In this document: one piece after another, positions 14,223 to 14,392 of the stretch | Numbering within the stretch: the first letter of the stretch is position 1 | Layout of the letters: each line of letters begins with the position of its first letter | Assembly (NCBI GenBank): GCA_903902945.1 | Contig: CAIUWU010000077.1 | Coordinates: 1-14,392, forward strand | From: an uncultured Pseudomonadota bacterium | Lineage (GTDB): Bacteria > Pseudomonadota > Gammaproteobacteria > Methylococcales > Methylomonadaceae | DNA: 14,392 nt | Direction: 5' to 3' | Made by a program: the position numbers and the translations under genes | Notes under the pieces: model-generated | The model's input: the letters and a program-made list of their open reading frames with translations, nothing else | Database searches by the model: none | What the model was told of the DNA's origin: nothing

Positions 14223-14392
14223 ACGCCCATTGTTCGGCGGTGACCGGCATGATGGACAGCCGGTTACCGCGACGCAGCAAGGCCAGTTCGGCCAGTGCGG
14301 TTTGCAGTTTCAGTTGTTTCAGGGTAATGGTGCGGCGCAGTTTTCTGACAAATTGCACATCGACCATGATCCAGGTGGGTTTATCGACATGG
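14203..14392 (-). CDS. EVE-domain protein, C-terminal part (cut by the window edge)
   Basis: Read from the right edge on the minus strand, an open frame gives the last 62 residues of a protein ending at TAA 14203-14205. It reads HVDKPTWIMVDVQFVRKL, then RRTITL, LALLRRGNRLSIMPVT and AEQWAFILSLE. This matches the C-terminal half of the EVE domain (DUF55, thymocyte nuclear protein 1 family), a small PUA-like fold thought to bind modified bases in nucleic acid. Proteobacterial members are single-domain proteins of about 150 residues, so roughly the first 90 lie outside. Its 3' end overlaps the 3' end of the channel gene on the other strand by 20 bp. In bacteria this gene is often a lone conserved housekeeping-type gene; nothing here suggests a restriction or defence setting. 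Confidence 0.88.
   Translation of the reverse strand, partial: HVDKPTWIMVDVQFVRKLRRTITLKQLKLQTALAELALLRRGNRLSIMPVTAEQWAFILSLE

Noticed and set aside
14203..14392. EVE-domain gene as part of a modified-base restriction or defence system
   Set aside because: EVE domains do occur in such proteins, but this looks like the stand-alone conserved form and no nuclease, methylase or helicase gene is nearby.
1..14392. CRISPR array, insertion sequence, tRNA/rRNA, riboswitch
   Set aside because: Both strands were scanned by eye for regular repeats, transposase-like frames and structured RNA leaders; none was found, and coding density leaves little room.

Overview
The window looks like chromosomal DNA of a gammaproteobacterial (type I) methanotroph or a close methylotroph. 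That rests on recognising an MtdA-type methylene-tetrahydrofolate/tetrahydromethanopterin dehydrogenase beside glycerate 2-kinase, serine hydroxymethyltransferase, formate-tetrahydrofolate ligase and malate dehydrogenase. This is a compact serine-cycle / C1-assimilation block set among genes of gammaproteobacterial type. Placement in Methylococcales is inference from gene content and sequence resemblance; no database search was possible.

Layout: (1) 96-3371, plus strand: oadG-oadA-oadB, the three subunits of the biotin-dependent, Na+-translocating oxaloacetate decarboxylase, ending in a strong hairpin (3427-3456) shared with the convergent operon. (2) 8680 down to 3479, minus strand: mtdA-gck-glyA-fhs, tightly packed (3 nt between mtdA and gck; the gck stop codon is embedded in the glyA ribosome binding site; 45 nt between glyA and fhs with a hairpin at the glyA stop). 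(3) 8681-8875: a divergent control region with a good -10 for mtdA and a perfect 7-bp inverted repeat, then mdh on the plus strand (8876-9853). (4) 10788 down to 9854, minus strand: a class II aldolase/adducin-family gene of unknown substrate followed by glutaredoxin grxC, whose stop codon abuts that of mdh. (5) 10836-14222, plus strand: a large MscK/KefA-type mechanosensitive channel. (6) From the right edge down to 14203, minus strand: the C-terminal part of an EVE-domain protein that overlaps the channel gene tail to tail by 20 bp.

How the genes fit together: Fhs makes 10-formyl-THF from formate, MtdA interconverts methenyl and methylene derivatives, and GlyA joins methylene-THF and glycine into serine. 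Gck phosphorylates glycerate derived from serine, and Mdh reduces oxaloacetate to malate. Methenyl-THF cyclohydrolase (fch), serine-glyoxylate aminotransferase, hydroxypyruvate reductase, PEP carboxylase, malate thiokinase and malyl-CoA lyase are not in the window. The neighbouring Oad pump acts on oxaloacetate, the substrate of Mdh, so the locus gathers the C1-to-C3/C4 branch point.

Most of the window is recognisable metabolism and I do not see a convincing new defence or mobile system. The points most worth a second look are a Gln in place of a zinc-binding His in OadA, the inverted repeat between mtdA and mdh, divergence at several normally conserved MDH positions, and the uncharacterised aldolase-glutaredoxin pair. 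No tRNA, rRNA, CRISPR array, insertion sequence or gene-free stretch over 300 bases was seen.
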